DNA from: HXMU1420-2 sp040830545
GTDB lineage: Bacteria > Pseudomonadota > Alphaproteobacteria > Rhodobacterales > Rhodobacteraceae
Length of the DNA stretch: 25,781 bases
Assembly: GCA_040830545.1 (NCBI GenBank)
Contig: JBFOMB010000066.1
Location: 1 to 25,781 of the forward strand
Direction of reading: 5' to 3'
Shown: positions 1-10,092 of the stretch, in pieces
Layout of the letters: each line of letters begins with the position of its first letter
Position numbering within the stretch: position 1 is the first letter of the stretch
Notes under the pieces: model-generated
What the model saw: only the letters and a program-made list of their open reading frames with translations
What the model was told of the DNA's origin: nothing
The model's database searches: none
Translations under genes and position numbers: made by a program

Positions 1-182
1 AAATCTTTCCCCCGAAGTGCGTATAAGGTATTACTCACCGGTTCCTGTGGCTATTCCTTAGATCTGTGCACTTTCCCACGGGTTACTAACCCCTCCGCCG
101 CTCCCCCGAAGGTGCGCACGACCTGCATGTGTTAGGCCTGCAGCCAGCGTTCGATCTGAGCCAGGATCAAATTCTCAAGCTG
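1..182 (-). rRNA. rrs: 16S ribosomal RNA, 5' end (partial)
   Basis: The minus strand carries the start of a small-subunit rRNA gene, continuing past the left edge. The conserved block around E. coli positions 8-27 is visible at about 175-156, and the later segment at about 1-60 (GGTGAGTAATACC, CTTCGGGGGAAAGATTT) matches Rhodobacterales 16S. Counting back, E. coli position 1 falls at about 182, with no net indel up to position 65. Several bases differ from what is normally near-universal: positions 11, 41, 60, 65, 110 and 122 (window 172, 142, 123, 118, 93 and 81). The promoter and boxA upstream look intact, so the operon is probably expressed. The 5' end is inferred by homology, not mapped. 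Confidence 0.97.
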
Positions 183-606
183 AAAAGCTGTTTCCAGCTT
201 ATCCTTGACGTTCGAACCTCTGCACATCAATCCTGACCGGCTAAGATCAGGACCGTCTCTGTTTGTTGTGCTTCAGTTTCATCAGAAACCGAAAGCCGTC
301 CAAACAGTGAAGCTGACTATCCATCATCGGGATCCGATCAGATCATCACCCTAGGTAGTTTGATATGCTTAGATTTGATCCATCGAATGAACCAAACCGC
401 CCACATATCTCTTCAGATATCATCAATTTCAAAGAGCGTGGATCCCAGCACAAACCAGAACCCGAGAGACAAAATCAACCGGAAGCGCCATTTTCTTTTT
501 GGCGCGACCCGCTTCAGTTACCTCAGTGTTTTTTGCCTTCCTTCCCTCTAGAGCATCGCTCCGTCGTTCCGTCTGGCGTTCCGTCGTGCGCCTCAGCGCC
601 GCCGGT
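183..606 (-). other. 16S rRNA transcribed leader
   Basis: This stretch lies between the predicted rrn transcription start (about 606) and the mature 16S 5' end, and codes for no convincing protein. Visible elements are a boxA (429-437), a 6-bp hairpin with a 9-nt loop (485-505), and a hairpin AAGCTG-GAAA-CAGCTT with a GNRA tetraloop directly before the 16S start (plus 185-200), which may belong to the processing stem. Just after the start site the transcript holds two copies of GACGGAACG in a 12-nt period (plus 565-573 and 577-585). Short ORFs here on both strands have no ribosome binding site and are treated as chance. Confidence 0.8.
429..437 (-). promoter_or_regulatory. boxA-like rRNA antitermination site
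   Basis: The minus strand reads GCTCTTTGA followed by AATT, close to the bacterial rrn boxA (TGCTCTTTAACA). It sits about 250 nt before the mature 16S 5' end, inside the leader, where a NusB/NusE loading site is expected. The identification rests on motif and position only. Confidence 0.75.
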
Positions 607-613
607 GAAGGGG

Positions 614-642
614 TATTTACGGATTGGGCCGGGGGGCCGCAA
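614..642 (-). promoter_or_regulatory. rrn promoter
   Basis: On the minus strand TTGCGG (637-642) and TAAATA (614-619) are separated by exactly 17 bp, a plausible housekeeping-sigma promoter aimed at the 16S gene. The -10 is followed by CCCCTTC, a GC-rich start region of the kind associated with stringent control. Immediately upstream (about 643-712) the DNA is strikingly AT-rich with A and T tracts, as in an UP element. The start site would be near 606. A second upstream promoter is possible, but I could not pick one out. Confidence 0.7.
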
Positions 643-880
643 CCCCTTTTTTCAAAAAACGTCGTATTTTTTTGACATTTCATAATTTCCTATATTTTTC
701 AACTGCTTGAAGCCAAAGAAGAGTGCGGGGTCTGCTAGTAGAAAGTGTTGCGACCCTTACGTGGTCACGGGAGGGATTCGCCCTGAATACCAGATTTGGG
801 GTTATCCACAGACCTACCCCCAATACTGTCCCGAGACTCGGCAAATCACGCCGTGAATCAAACAACTCGGGGTCCACGAT
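643..880. other. Non-coding gap between rrn promoter and msrQ, with one DnaA box
   Basis: No gene is supported here. Positions 643-712 are AT-rich and probably form the UP-element region of the rrn promoter. Positions 802-810 read TTATCCACA, a perfect consensus DnaA box. It stands alone; I found no further boxes nearby, so an origin is not supported. No clear rho-independent terminator follows the msrQ stop codon. Confidence 0.6.
802..810 (+). promoter_or_regulatory. Single consensus DnaA box
   Basis: The nonamer TTATCCACA matches the DnaA box consensus exactly and lies in non-coding DNA about 160 bp upstream of the rrn promoter. One such match per window of this size is not very unlikely by chance, so its function is uncertain. 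Confidence 0.35.
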
Positions 881-1495
881 TCAGGTGGCAGTGACTCGTT
901 TTTTTGTTGGTACCCGCAAAATCAGCAGGCTCAGAATCGTCGTCATGTATATGAGCGGCTCCAACTGCCATCCTTTGGCCAGCATTATGTAGTGCAAGCC
1001 CCCCAACACTACTGCCGGATAGACCAACCAGTGCAATCGCCGCCAACCTGCCGTGCCGAGTCGCTTTATTGACGCGTTGTTGGACGTCAGCGCCAGCGGC
1101 ACCAACAGGACGAAACCGGCCATGCCGATGGTAATGTACGGTCGTTTGGCAATGTCGCGCAGAATCTCTGCCAGTACCTGAACATCCAGAACCAGCCAGA
1201 CGGCCAGATGCAGCCCGACATATGTAAAGGCAACAAGCCCCAGGAGACGGCGAAACTTGAGCAGGTTCAAACCAACCCATCGGCGCAACGGTGTCACACA
1301 CAGTCCGGCGATCAGAAACTGCAGCGCTAGCTCGCCATACGCGTGCTCCAACTCCTTTATTGGTTCTACGCCCAGTGCGCCCGTCAGCCCCTGCCAGAAC
1401 AGCCAGGGCGCTGGCAGAAGCGACAATACATAAAGAGGCCATGTTGGCAGACGGCGCAGCCATCCATTCAGGGTCAGAACAATCGCTGTTTTCAT
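881..1495 (-). CDS. msrQ: MsrQ, heme-binding membrane subunit of methionine sulfoxide reductase
   Basis: MsrQ is the inner-membrane heme b protein that passes electrons to the periplasmic molybdoenzyme MsrP for repair of methionine sulfoxide in exported proteins. The 204-residue product is of normal family length (ferric-reductase-like/YedZ). It has about six hydrophobic segments, roughly 20-41, 57-70, 83-103, 121-138, 155-172 and 179-195. His96, His155 and His168 sit in membrane segments and match the spacing of the heme histidines of E. coli MsrQ. The ATG at 1495 gives a normal N-terminus, though the ribosome binding site is weak. It lies 68 bp after a cytochrome P450 gene on the same strand, not directly after msrP as is usual. 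It is probably cotranscribed with msrP and the P450. Confidence 0.93.
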   Translation of the reverse strand: MKTAIVLTLNGWLRRLPTWPLYVLSLLPAPWLFWQGLTGALGVEPIKELEHAYGELALQFLIAGLCVTPLRRWVGLNLLKFRRLLGLVAFTYVGLHLAVWLVLDVQVLAEILRDIAKRPYITIGMAGFVLLVPLALTSNNASIKRLGTAGWRRLHWLVYPAVVLGGLHYIMLAKGWQLEPLIYMTTILSLLILRVPTKKRVTAT

Positions 1496-1563
1496 GCCGC
1501 TGATCTAATCACCAAATCACGTTCGTTCAAAACACGCGGACTCACGAGCCTGCTGGGTTTGTT

Positions 1564-2739
1564 TCAATCAGGGATGACCCGCACCGGAAGCTGGTCGAAA
1601 GCGCGGATTGTATTGTTCATTGCAATGGTGGGCGTTCCATCCAACTCCCACCGTTTCACCCGTGTTCGCATAGCGTCGACCAGGTTGATCAGTTCCCGTC
1701 GCGCCAGATGGAGACCCATGCAGGTGTGACGTCCATGGCCAAAACCCAGATGCTTGCGCAGGTTCCTGGAGATGTCGAACTGATCCGGTCTATCCCAGAC
1801 CCTGTCGTCCCTATTGGCTGAAGCATAGATTGCAATAATGCGCGCGCCCTTGGACAACGGCACGCCGGCCAGTTCCGTGTCCTCCCCAACATATCGGGAA
1901 AACGCACGGATCGGGGTGGACATGCGTACGACCTCTTCAACGGCATTGGCAACTAAATCAGGCTTTTCGCGCAGCAAGGCCCATTGGTCAGGGAAACGCG
2001 CGAAATAGTAGGCCGCAAATCCAGCGGCGGAAATGGTCGTGTCGAGGCTTGGATTGATATAGTCGCGCATCAACTGCGCCGCCTGCGCTTCGGTGAACCC
2101 CTTCTCAGGTGCGACTTCGAAAATGCGCCGTGCCAGCCCGCCCTCTTTCAACGCCTCGGCCCGACCATTTGCCTTCAGATAAGCCTGCAGATCGACAAGG
2201 TCCGCAAACGCATCCCGGCTGCGTTGGTTAAATCCTTCGAACAGGTTGAACGTCGCTGCCGCCCAGCACAGCATATTGTTCTTTCCCCCATCGCTTAAGC
2301 CGATCAGGTCAGTGACAATGGACAACGGCAGGATTTGGGCGAAGTCTCTGACCGCATCAAACCGCACTTGCGTCACGAGGCGGTCTGCCAAGGCCTGCGC
2401 TGTGTCGCGGATGTAGTCCTCCAAGGGAACGAGGTTCTTTGGCATGATCGGCACGGCGGTGACCGAACGCTGACGGCCATGGGCCTCACCATCCGTGTTC
2501 AGAGTGGACCCAACGAGCATCGCGTTGACGTCATCATTCAAGGACAGGCCGCGCCCGGACTGGAACCGATCTGCACCACGCAGCACCTCAACGACTTCGG
2601 CATAGCGGGCGACGGCATAGGCCTGCTGTTGCTCCAGCCAGAGAACCGGACCACGTGCCCGCATATCAGTATAGTGTGGCAGCGGATCGCGGATGAACGC
2701 GTCACCGTAGAAATCCGCTGGATAGGTTTTGGCTTCCAT
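1564..2739 (-). CDS. Cytochrome P450
   Basis: This is a soluble bacterial cytochrome P450 of 391 residues, a typical length for the class. The heme-binding loop FGHGRHTCMG is at 333-342, with Cys340 as the axial thiolate. The K-helix ExxR is Glu269-Arg272. The I-helix segment at 228-236 contains Asp233-Thr234-Thr235, but the preceding residues are N-P-S-L rather than the usual A-G-x. A C-helix HGRQR motif is at 87-91. The substrate cannot be deduced. No ferredoxin or ferredoxin reductase gene is nearby, so electrons must come from elsewhere. It sits between msrP and msrQ on the same strand, 124 bp after msrP and 68 bp before msrQ. No good Shine-Dalgarno sequence precedes the ATG at 2739. Confidence 0.95.
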   Translation of the reverse strand: MEAKTYPADFYGDAFIRDPLPHYTDMRARGPVLWLEQQQAYAVARYAEVVEVLRGADRFQSGRGLSLNDDVNAMLVGSTLNTDGEAHGRQRSVTAVPIMPKNLVPLEDYIRDTAQALADRLVTQVRFDAVRDFAQILPLSIVTDLIGLSDGGKNNMLCWAAATFNLFEGFNQRSRDAFADLVDLQAYLKANGRAEALKEGGLARRIFEVAPEKGFTEAQAAQLMRDYINPSLDTTISAAGFAAYYFARFPDQWALLREKPDLVANAVEEVVRMSTPIRAFSRYVGEDTELAGVPLSKGARIIAIYASANRDDRVWDRPDQFDISRNLRKHLGFGHGRHTCMGLHLARRELINLVDAMRTRVKRWELDGTPTIAMNNTIRAFDQLPVRVIPD

Positions 2740-2801
2740 ATGCGGGAGCCTAGGGCAAGGTTAGCGGCTAATAAAGCGGCGCCTTCGTCTCGCGCACCGC
2801 A

Positions 2802-2857
2802 GCCCCGGACTTGATCCGGGGCCTCGTCGATGTTGGCCCCGAGACGTGCCCGGGGTC
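2802..2857. repeat. Two palindromes between msrP and the P450 gene
   Basis: The first palindrome (2802-2822) is GCCCCGGA-CTTGA-TCCGGGGC, a perfect 8-bp stem with a 5-nt loop. The second (2835-2857) is a related imperfect stem, GGCCCCGAG and CCCGGGGTC around ACGTG, whose mismatches are wobble-like. Neither has a T-tract, so they are not classic terminators. They resemble the dispersed GC-rich palindromes common in alphaproteobacterial intergenic DNA, and they could stabilise the msrP 3' end or lower downstream expression. Confidence 0.6.
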
Positions 2858-2863
2858 CGTCAA

Positions 2864-3769
2864 TCAGTAGAACTCTTTCAGGTCCATGCCGTCATAAAGC
2901 GCGGCCACCTCGGCCTCGTATCCATTGAACATCAGCGTCGGCTGTTTCTTCGCAAACAAACCACCACCAATAACCCGTTCCGAAGCCTGGCTCCACCGGG
3001 GGTGATTCACGTTGGGATTCACGTTGGAATAGAACCCGTATTCGCGTGGCGCATATTTGTTCCAGCTGGTCGGCGGCTCATCTTCGGTCAGGGTGATCTT
3101 GACGATGGATTTGATCGACTTGAACCCATATTTCCAAGGCACCACCAATCGGATCGGCGCGCCGTTCTGGTTCGGCATGGGTTTGCCGTAAATCCCTGTC
3201 GCCATCAACGTCAGCGGATGCATCGCCTCGTCCAGGCGCAGACCTTCGACATAGGGCCATTCGATCACCGGATAACGCAGGCCAGGCATTTCCTCGGGCC
3301 GTAGCAACGTTTCGAAGGCCACGTATTTTGCGCCCTCTTTCACACCGGCCAAGTTCAGCAGATCGGCCAGTTCGAACCCATTCCAGGGCACCACCATCGA
3401 CCACGCTTCTACACAGCGGAACCGGTAGATGCGCTCTTCGATCGTCATCTCGGACATGATGTCCTGAAAATCATAGGTGCCGGGCCGCTCGACGAGGCCG
3501 TCGATTTCGATGGACCAGGGGCTGGTCGTCAACTGGCCTGCATAGCGAACCGGGTCGTCCTTGCCTGTGCCGAATTCATAGAAATTGTTGTAGCTGGTGA
3601 TTTCTTCCCATGTGTTGGGCACCAGATCGGTTGACGCATGCCCCGGACCGGCAATTGCGCCCAGACCCAAAGCCGCCGCGCCGCCTGCCAGCAGCTGCCG
3701 CCGGTTCATATATGCTGCGTAGGGCGTGACGTCCGCCCGACTCAAAGTGTTGGTCCACCGACCTGCCAT
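2864..3769 (-). CDS. msrP: MsrP, Tat-exported molybdopterin methionine sulfoxide reductase subunit
   Basis: MsrP is the periplasmic molybdenum enzyme that reduces methionine sulfoxide in proteins, fed by MsrQ. The 301-residue product starts with a Tat signal: twin arginines at 23-24 in MNRRQLLAGG, then an alanine/glycine-rich hydrophobic stretch to about residue 45. The long n-region SDVTPYAAYM-like segment aligns with E. coli MsrP, which supports the ATG at 3769; so does GGGGAGAG placed about 7 nt upstream. Cys119 in RFRCVEAWSM is the expected molybdenum ligand in the sulfite-oxidase fold. It is the first gene of an msrP-P450-msrQ run. The ATP-grasp gene stops 92 bp upstream on the same strand. 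Confidence 0.96.
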   Translation of the reverse strand: MAGRWTNTLSRADVTPYAAYMNRRQLLAGGAAALGLGAIAGPGHASTDLVPNTWEEITSYNNFYEFGTGKDDPVRYAGQLTTSPWSIEIDGLVERPGTYDFQDIMSEMTIEERIYRFRCVEAWSMVVPWNGFELADLLNLAGVKEGAKYVAFETLLRPEEMPGLRYPVIEWPYVEGLRLDEAMHPLTLMATGIYGKPMPNQNGAPIRLVVPWKYGFKSIKSIVKITLTEDEPPTSWNKYAPREYGFYSNVNPNVNHPRWSQASERVIGGGLFAKKQPTLMFNGYEAEVAALYDGMDLKEFY

Positions 3770-3860
3770 GTTACACTCTCCCCGATTTCGTTTGGGTTAC
3801 TTAGGCCTCTGCCCGCTCAAACCCAAACCAATTGTCCTCACAATCGCGTCGGTGAACGTT

Positions 3861-4943
3861 TCAAACCAACCTACCTGTGATCAGCCGCAATCGCCTGCGC
3901 CGTTTTTCGCGCCTCGCATTGCGCCTGACACGGGCGGATTGGCGAGCGAGCTTCACCAAGGTTTCCCCATGTGGCCCGGACAACGCGCCTTGGCCGCTTA
4001 GATATTGCGGCACGTCCAGCGAAGGCGACGTGTTCGCCTCCACAATAACTGGGCCGTCTGTACAAATAGCGATATCCCAGCCGATCAGGGGAACCATGGG
4101 AAACAGACCAGCAGCTTGTTTTGCAATCTCGCAGACCTCTTCCCAATGCGGCAGCAGAGGCTGAAACATGTCGCACCCGGTCATCGGATGCCGGGTCAGA
4201 GCGTGTCGATCTCCGATCACATCCGCCAGAACAGGCCCAACAATGCCAGTTTCTGCATCGACAATCGCCGCCGCATGACCGGCGCGCGGATGGTCCGTGT
4301 AACCTTCGCCCAAGGGCACCTTCCAGAAGGAACGATGGATCAGTGCCTGTTTTCGGTCAAACAGGGTGATCACCCGCACCGTCGCCACGATTGGACCAAC
4401 CATACGAACCAAAGAGGGGTGTTGCCGCAGGAAGCTCTGAAACAAGTAACCGCCCGACCGGTGTTTGCGCTCCAACCTTTCCCAAAACCGCACAATCGGA
4501 ATCTGATCTCCGTCCACCGTCAGAATTTGATCCGATCGGTCATCAAACCCGAAAACCGCAATTTCGCCCCCAGCCCGTTGACCCAACAGCGGCTTGCCAA
4601 ACAATGGCAGGCAGTCTTGCGACCGGAGCAATTGGCGCAGATCGTCAATGGTGGATAAAGCTTCGGCGGCGTGCGGCGCGGGCCGCCCAAACACCGCGCG
4701 CAGTTCAGGCGCGGGTAGTCCAGCGCCTCGTAGTGTCGCGCCAAACAGCAGCTTGTCGCCCACCATCCCGCGTCTGTTGGAATTGCGATTGATGCGCAGA
4801 GCCAATTGCGCGGCCCCATATGCACCAATGAACGTCCGTGCTTCCATGGCCGGTTTGTCGGCCAGGCCCAGAGACCTAAACTCGGAAAATGTCAGGCCCC
4901 GTCGCCAGGACCTTTGCCTTATATATGACAGCAGCGCTGTCAC
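3861..4943 (-). CDS. ATP-grasp ligase-like protein (sugar-transfer-associated / glutamate-ligase-like)
   Basis: The 360-residue product has an ATP-grasp C-terminal half. Key visible parts are FGKPLLGQRAGG at 115-126 (Lys117 and a glycine-rich loop), Trp289-Asp290, and the metal/ATP-binding EANTSPSLD at 302-310 (Glu302, Asn304). I think it belongs to the family annotated as sugar-transfer-associated ATP-grasp, with alpha-L-glutamate-ligase relatives; the acceptor is unknown. The last 25 residues are strongly basic (RRNARREKRRRRLR, about 340-353). It starts with GTG at 4943, whose GTGA overlaps the TGA stop of the upstream glutamate-synthase-domain gene by 4 nt. That is a classic sign of translational coupling and suggests a shared task. 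Confidence 0.8.
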   Translation of the reverse strand: MTALLSYIRQRSWRRGLTFSEFRSLGLADKPAMEARTFIGAYGAAQLALRINRNSNRRGMVGDKLLFGATLRGAGLPAPELRAVFGRPAPHAAEALSTIDDLRQLLRSQDCLPLFGKPLLGQRAGGEIAVFGFDDRSDQILTVDGDQIPIVRFWERLERKHRSGGYLFQSFLRQHPSLVRMVGPIVATVRVITLFDRKQALIHRSFWKVPLGEGYTDHPRAGHAAAIVDAETGIVGPVLADVIGDRHALTRHPMTGCDMFQPLLPHWEEVCEIAKQAAGLFPMVPLIGWDIAICTDGPVIVEANTSPSLDVPQYLSGQGALSGPHGETLVKLARQSARVRRNARREKRRRRLRLITGRLV

Positions 4944-6448
4944 CCTGACCGGGCGCGCAGCGCACTACCGGTTTCGGGTCGGGGATAGAGCTCGTTCATC
5001 GCCACACTTCCCGCCTGTTCCCGCATGATCCGCACGTGATGGCGGCGCATCAGCCGGGGTTCGGACACACCCACCGAATGGGCAATAACCTCGACCTCGT
5101 GAATAATCTCTTTTGCGTACCGCGCGACGCGTTTGTGTTTCTGCGCCACGACCAGCCCCTTCTGAAAACGTGGGTTATGGGTCGTGATCCCCGTCGGACA
5201 GGTGTTCTTGTTACATTTGAGCGCCTGAATGCATCCGAGCGAGAACATGAAGCCGCGCGCCGAGGTCACGAAATCTGCACCCGTTGCCAGCGCCCAGGCC
5301 AGATCGCCGGGGTTCACCAGTTTGCCGCTGGCAATCAGGCGAATGCGGGATTTGAGACCATAAGCGTCGCGCAGATCGGCCACCAGCGGCAGCGCCTCGC
5401 GAACGGACATGCCAACCAGATCCATTAAAGGCATCGGCGCGGCCCCGGTGCCGCCTTCACCTCCGTCAATGGTGATGAAATCCGGCGCGTGTTCTTCACC
5501 CCGTTCCACGATAGCCTCAAACAGGTCTCTCAATACAGGTTCACCGCCAACAACGGTTTTGATCCCCACTGGTTTGCCTGTCACCTCGCGCACGTGATGG
5601 ATGAGGTTCAACAGATCCTCGAAACTGGCGATGTCCCGATGGCGATTGGGCGACAGGCTGTCCTGACCGGCAGGGATGCCCCGTATTTTTGCAATCTCAG
5701 GCGTGACCTTGGCGGCGGGCAGAATGCCTCCCTTCCCCGGCTTCGCGCCCTGGGCCAGCTTGATCTCGAACATGCGAACCGCGTCGTGGCTGGCCACCTC
5801 GCGCAGCTTGTCATCGCTGAGGTTCCCGTGCTCGTCCCGAACGCCGTATTTTGCCGTGCCGATCTGGTAGACGACGTCGCAACCGCCTTCCAAATGAAAC
5901 GGGCTGAGCCCGCCTTCCCCGGTGTTCAGCCAAATGCCAGCCTCTTTCGCACCCTGACTCAACGCTTCGACCGCTGGGCGGGACAATGCACCGAAACTCA
6001 TCCCCGAAATGTTAAAAAAGGACGGAGCGGCGTATGGCGTACGGGCGTGCGGCCCGATCACCAGCGGTTCTGACTTGGCGAACTGGTCATCCAACGGCGG
6101 GAAGGGCGCATTCACGAATAGGGGTGTGCCCGGAATGTTCGTATTTCGGGTCGACCCAAAGGCAACTGTGTTGTCATGTCCACGCGACGCGCGTTCCACC
6201 CATTCTCGCTGCGCCCGGTTGAACGGCAGTTCCTCACGGTCCATGGCAAAGAAATACTGCCGAAAAAACTCACCCAACTCGCTGAACAGTGTCCGAAACC
6301 GCCCAATCACCGGATAGTTGCGACGGATGGCGTCAGCGGTCTGGAAGCGGTCGGCCAGAAACAGCACTACAATTGTCAGCAGGATCAACCCGATCACGAG
6401 CACGAAGCTCAACGCCATGATTTCCAAGGCTCGGAAGGTGAACTCCAT
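4940..6448 (-). CDS. Membrane-anchored FMN-binding glutamate synthase domain protein
   Basis: The 502-residue product has one N-terminal membrane segment (about 10-33) followed by a stand-alone FMN/Fe-S glutamate synthase central-C-terminal domain. Family motifs include SGMSFGALS (about 148-156), QGAKPGKGG and the TIDGGEGGTGAAP phosphate/FMN region. The 3Fe-4S cysteines are Cys406, Cys412 and Cys417, with the C-x5-C-x4-C spacing and following P-T-G of glutamate synthase. The glutaminase (class II amidotransferase) domain is absent. Stand-alone proteins of this type are widespread but their reaction is poorly defined. GGAG lies about 7 nt before the ATG at 6448. It overlaps the ATP-grasp gene by 4 nt. 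Confidence 0.88.
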   Translation of the reverse strand: MEFTFRALEIMALSFVLVIGLILLTIVVLFLADRFQTADAIRRNYPVIGRFRTLFSELGEFFRQYFFAMDREELPFNRAQREWVERASRGHDNTVAFGSTRNTNIPGTPLFVNAPFPPLDDQFAKSEPLVIGPHARTPYAAPSFFNISGMSFGALSRPAVEALSQGAKEAGIWLNTGEGGLSPFHLEGGCDVVYQIGTAKYGVRDEHGNLSDDKLREVASHDAVRMFEIKLAQGAKPGKGGILPAAKVTPEIAKIRGIPAGQDSLSPNRHRDIASFEDLLNLIHHVREVTGKPVGIKTVVGGEPVLRDLFEAIVERGEEHAPDFITIDGGEGGTGAAPMPLMDLVGMSVREALPLVADLRDAYGLKSRIRLIASGKLVNPGDLAWALATGADFVTSARGFMFSLGCIQALKCNKNTCPTGITTHNPRFQKGLVVAQKHKRVARYAKEIIHEVEVIAHSVGVSEPRLMRRHHVRIMREQAGSVAMNELYPRPETGSALRARSG

Positions 6449-6627
6449 CAGCGTCTCCTGCGGGTTGCCGTCGGTGCGATGCGGTTTCTACGTGATGTGA
6501 GTTTTGAGCGGGATTGAGTGACCGATCAAGCCGAAGCGTCAGAGATGACAGAATTTTCAGTGGATCGTGGGATCACGGACGTACTGTTGTTGCATAACAA
6601 TCGGCTGGCATGGCGCCTGCCCTGCCA

Positions 6628-7278
6628 TCACGCAATCCCGACATCCGCTGCCCAATCCGGGGCCTCACCGATAATCCGCTGTCGGATCAGGGTCAGCGAG
6701 TCGCGACCAAAAAACAGTTCGTCCTGCCAGACATAGGACGGAACACCAAACATGCCTGCCTCTTCCGCCTCGGCCCGCAGGTTATCATGTTTGGCGCGGC
6801 CCTCTCCATTTGCCCAATCCTCAAATCCGGCAGGATCAACACCTGCCTCTGTCAGGCAGGTGTTGATCATTGCAATATCCTCAATATCCAGATCGCGCCG
6901 CCAGAAAGGCGCATAAACCACGTCCAGAAACGCGTCGGCCTTGCCCTGTTCTCGCGCCCAGAGGATCGCGATAGAGGCCAGCGAGGAATCCCAGATTTTC
7001 TGAGTGCCCCGGATCGTCATGCCGCGCAGGTTGGCGATGCGGCGGATGTCCATATAGGCGTATTTGATGCGACGCCATTGGTGCGGCGTACGGTTGTCGG
7101 AAATCAGATTCCCGTCATCATCTATTTCTGCACTACCGAGGTAACTGGGAATGTCGAGCGTGAAGGGCAACCAATCGAGCGTGACACCGGTCTGGCGAGC
7201 CAGACGGCGCGTGGGCTCGATGGCCAGGTAAGCGTAAGGGCTCTTCACATCTATATAGCAGGTCAGTGTTTCGCTCAT
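6628..7278 (-). CDS. DsbA-family protein, 2-hydroxychromene-2-carboxylate isomerase-like
   Basis: The 216-residue product has the DsbA/GST-kappa thioredoxin-type fold seen in 2-hydroxychromene-2-carboxylate isomerases. In the N-terminal motif IDVKSPYAYLA (9-19) Ser13 stands where DsbA has its cysteine pair, so it is not a disulfide oxidase. The region before the C-terminus has GMFGVPSYVW, the expected cis-proline loop. I chose the ATG at 7278 because GAGGGA sits about 5 nt upstream and the family's N-terminus begins right there; a longer frame to 7404 adds 42 unrelated residues. The true substrate in this organism is unknown, as no naphthalene-type pathway genes are near. It lies downstream of clpB, behind a terminator. 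Confidence 0.85.
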   Translation of the reverse strand: MSETLTCYIDVKSPYAYLAIEPTRRLARQTGVTLDWLPFTLDIPSYLGSAEIDDDGNLISDNRTPHQWRRIKYAYMDIRRIANLRGMTIRGTQKIWDSSLASIAILWAREQGKADAFLDVVYAPFWRRDLDIEDIAMINTCLTEAGVDPAGFEDWANGEGRAKHDNLRAEAEEAGMFGVPSYVWQDELFFGRDSLTLIRQRIIGEAPDWAADVGIA

Positions 7279-7350
7279 CGTTTCCCTCACGCGTTGTTTG
7301 TCAGCAGCGGACGCGAAACCCTTCGGCTCGTCAACCGGTCCCGACGCAAC

Positions 7351-7376
7351 GAAAATGGGCGGGGAAAGCCCCGCCC
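7351..7376 (-). terminator. Rho-independent terminator after clpB
   Basis: On the minus strand GGGCGGGG and CCCCGCCC form a perfect 8-bp stem around CTTT (7357-7376), followed by ATTTTC. It lies 25 nt after the clpB stop codon and should end clpB transcripts before the DsbA-like gene. Confidence 0.8.
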
Positions 7377-7400
7377 CTCGTTCTGTGCCTAGCCGCGTCA

Positions 7401-10019
<2,619 letters not shown>

Positions 10020-10092
10020 GAGTTCTCTCCTTTTCAAGCGCCCGATTGCGACCCGCCCGCTTGGCGGCACGTGGTCTTTTGGGCCTCGGATC

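Noticed and set aside
429..683. 84-codon open frame on the minus strand in the rrn upstream region
   Set aside because: It covers the rrn promoter and leader, has no ribosome binding site and no family resemblance.
672..697. Plus-strand promoter TTGACA...TATATT
   Set aside because: The spacing is 13 bp and no plus-strand gene follows; the AT-rich DNA belongs to the minus-strand rrn promoter region.
643..880. Possible replication origin (AT-rich DNA plus a DnaA box)
   Set aside because: Only one DnaA box is present and no origin-linked genes are near; the AT-rich part is better explained as an rrn UP element.
853..884. TGAATC/GATTCA inverted repeat at the msrQ stop codon as a terminator
   Set aside because: The stem is only 6 bp with a loop of about 20 nt and no T-tract.
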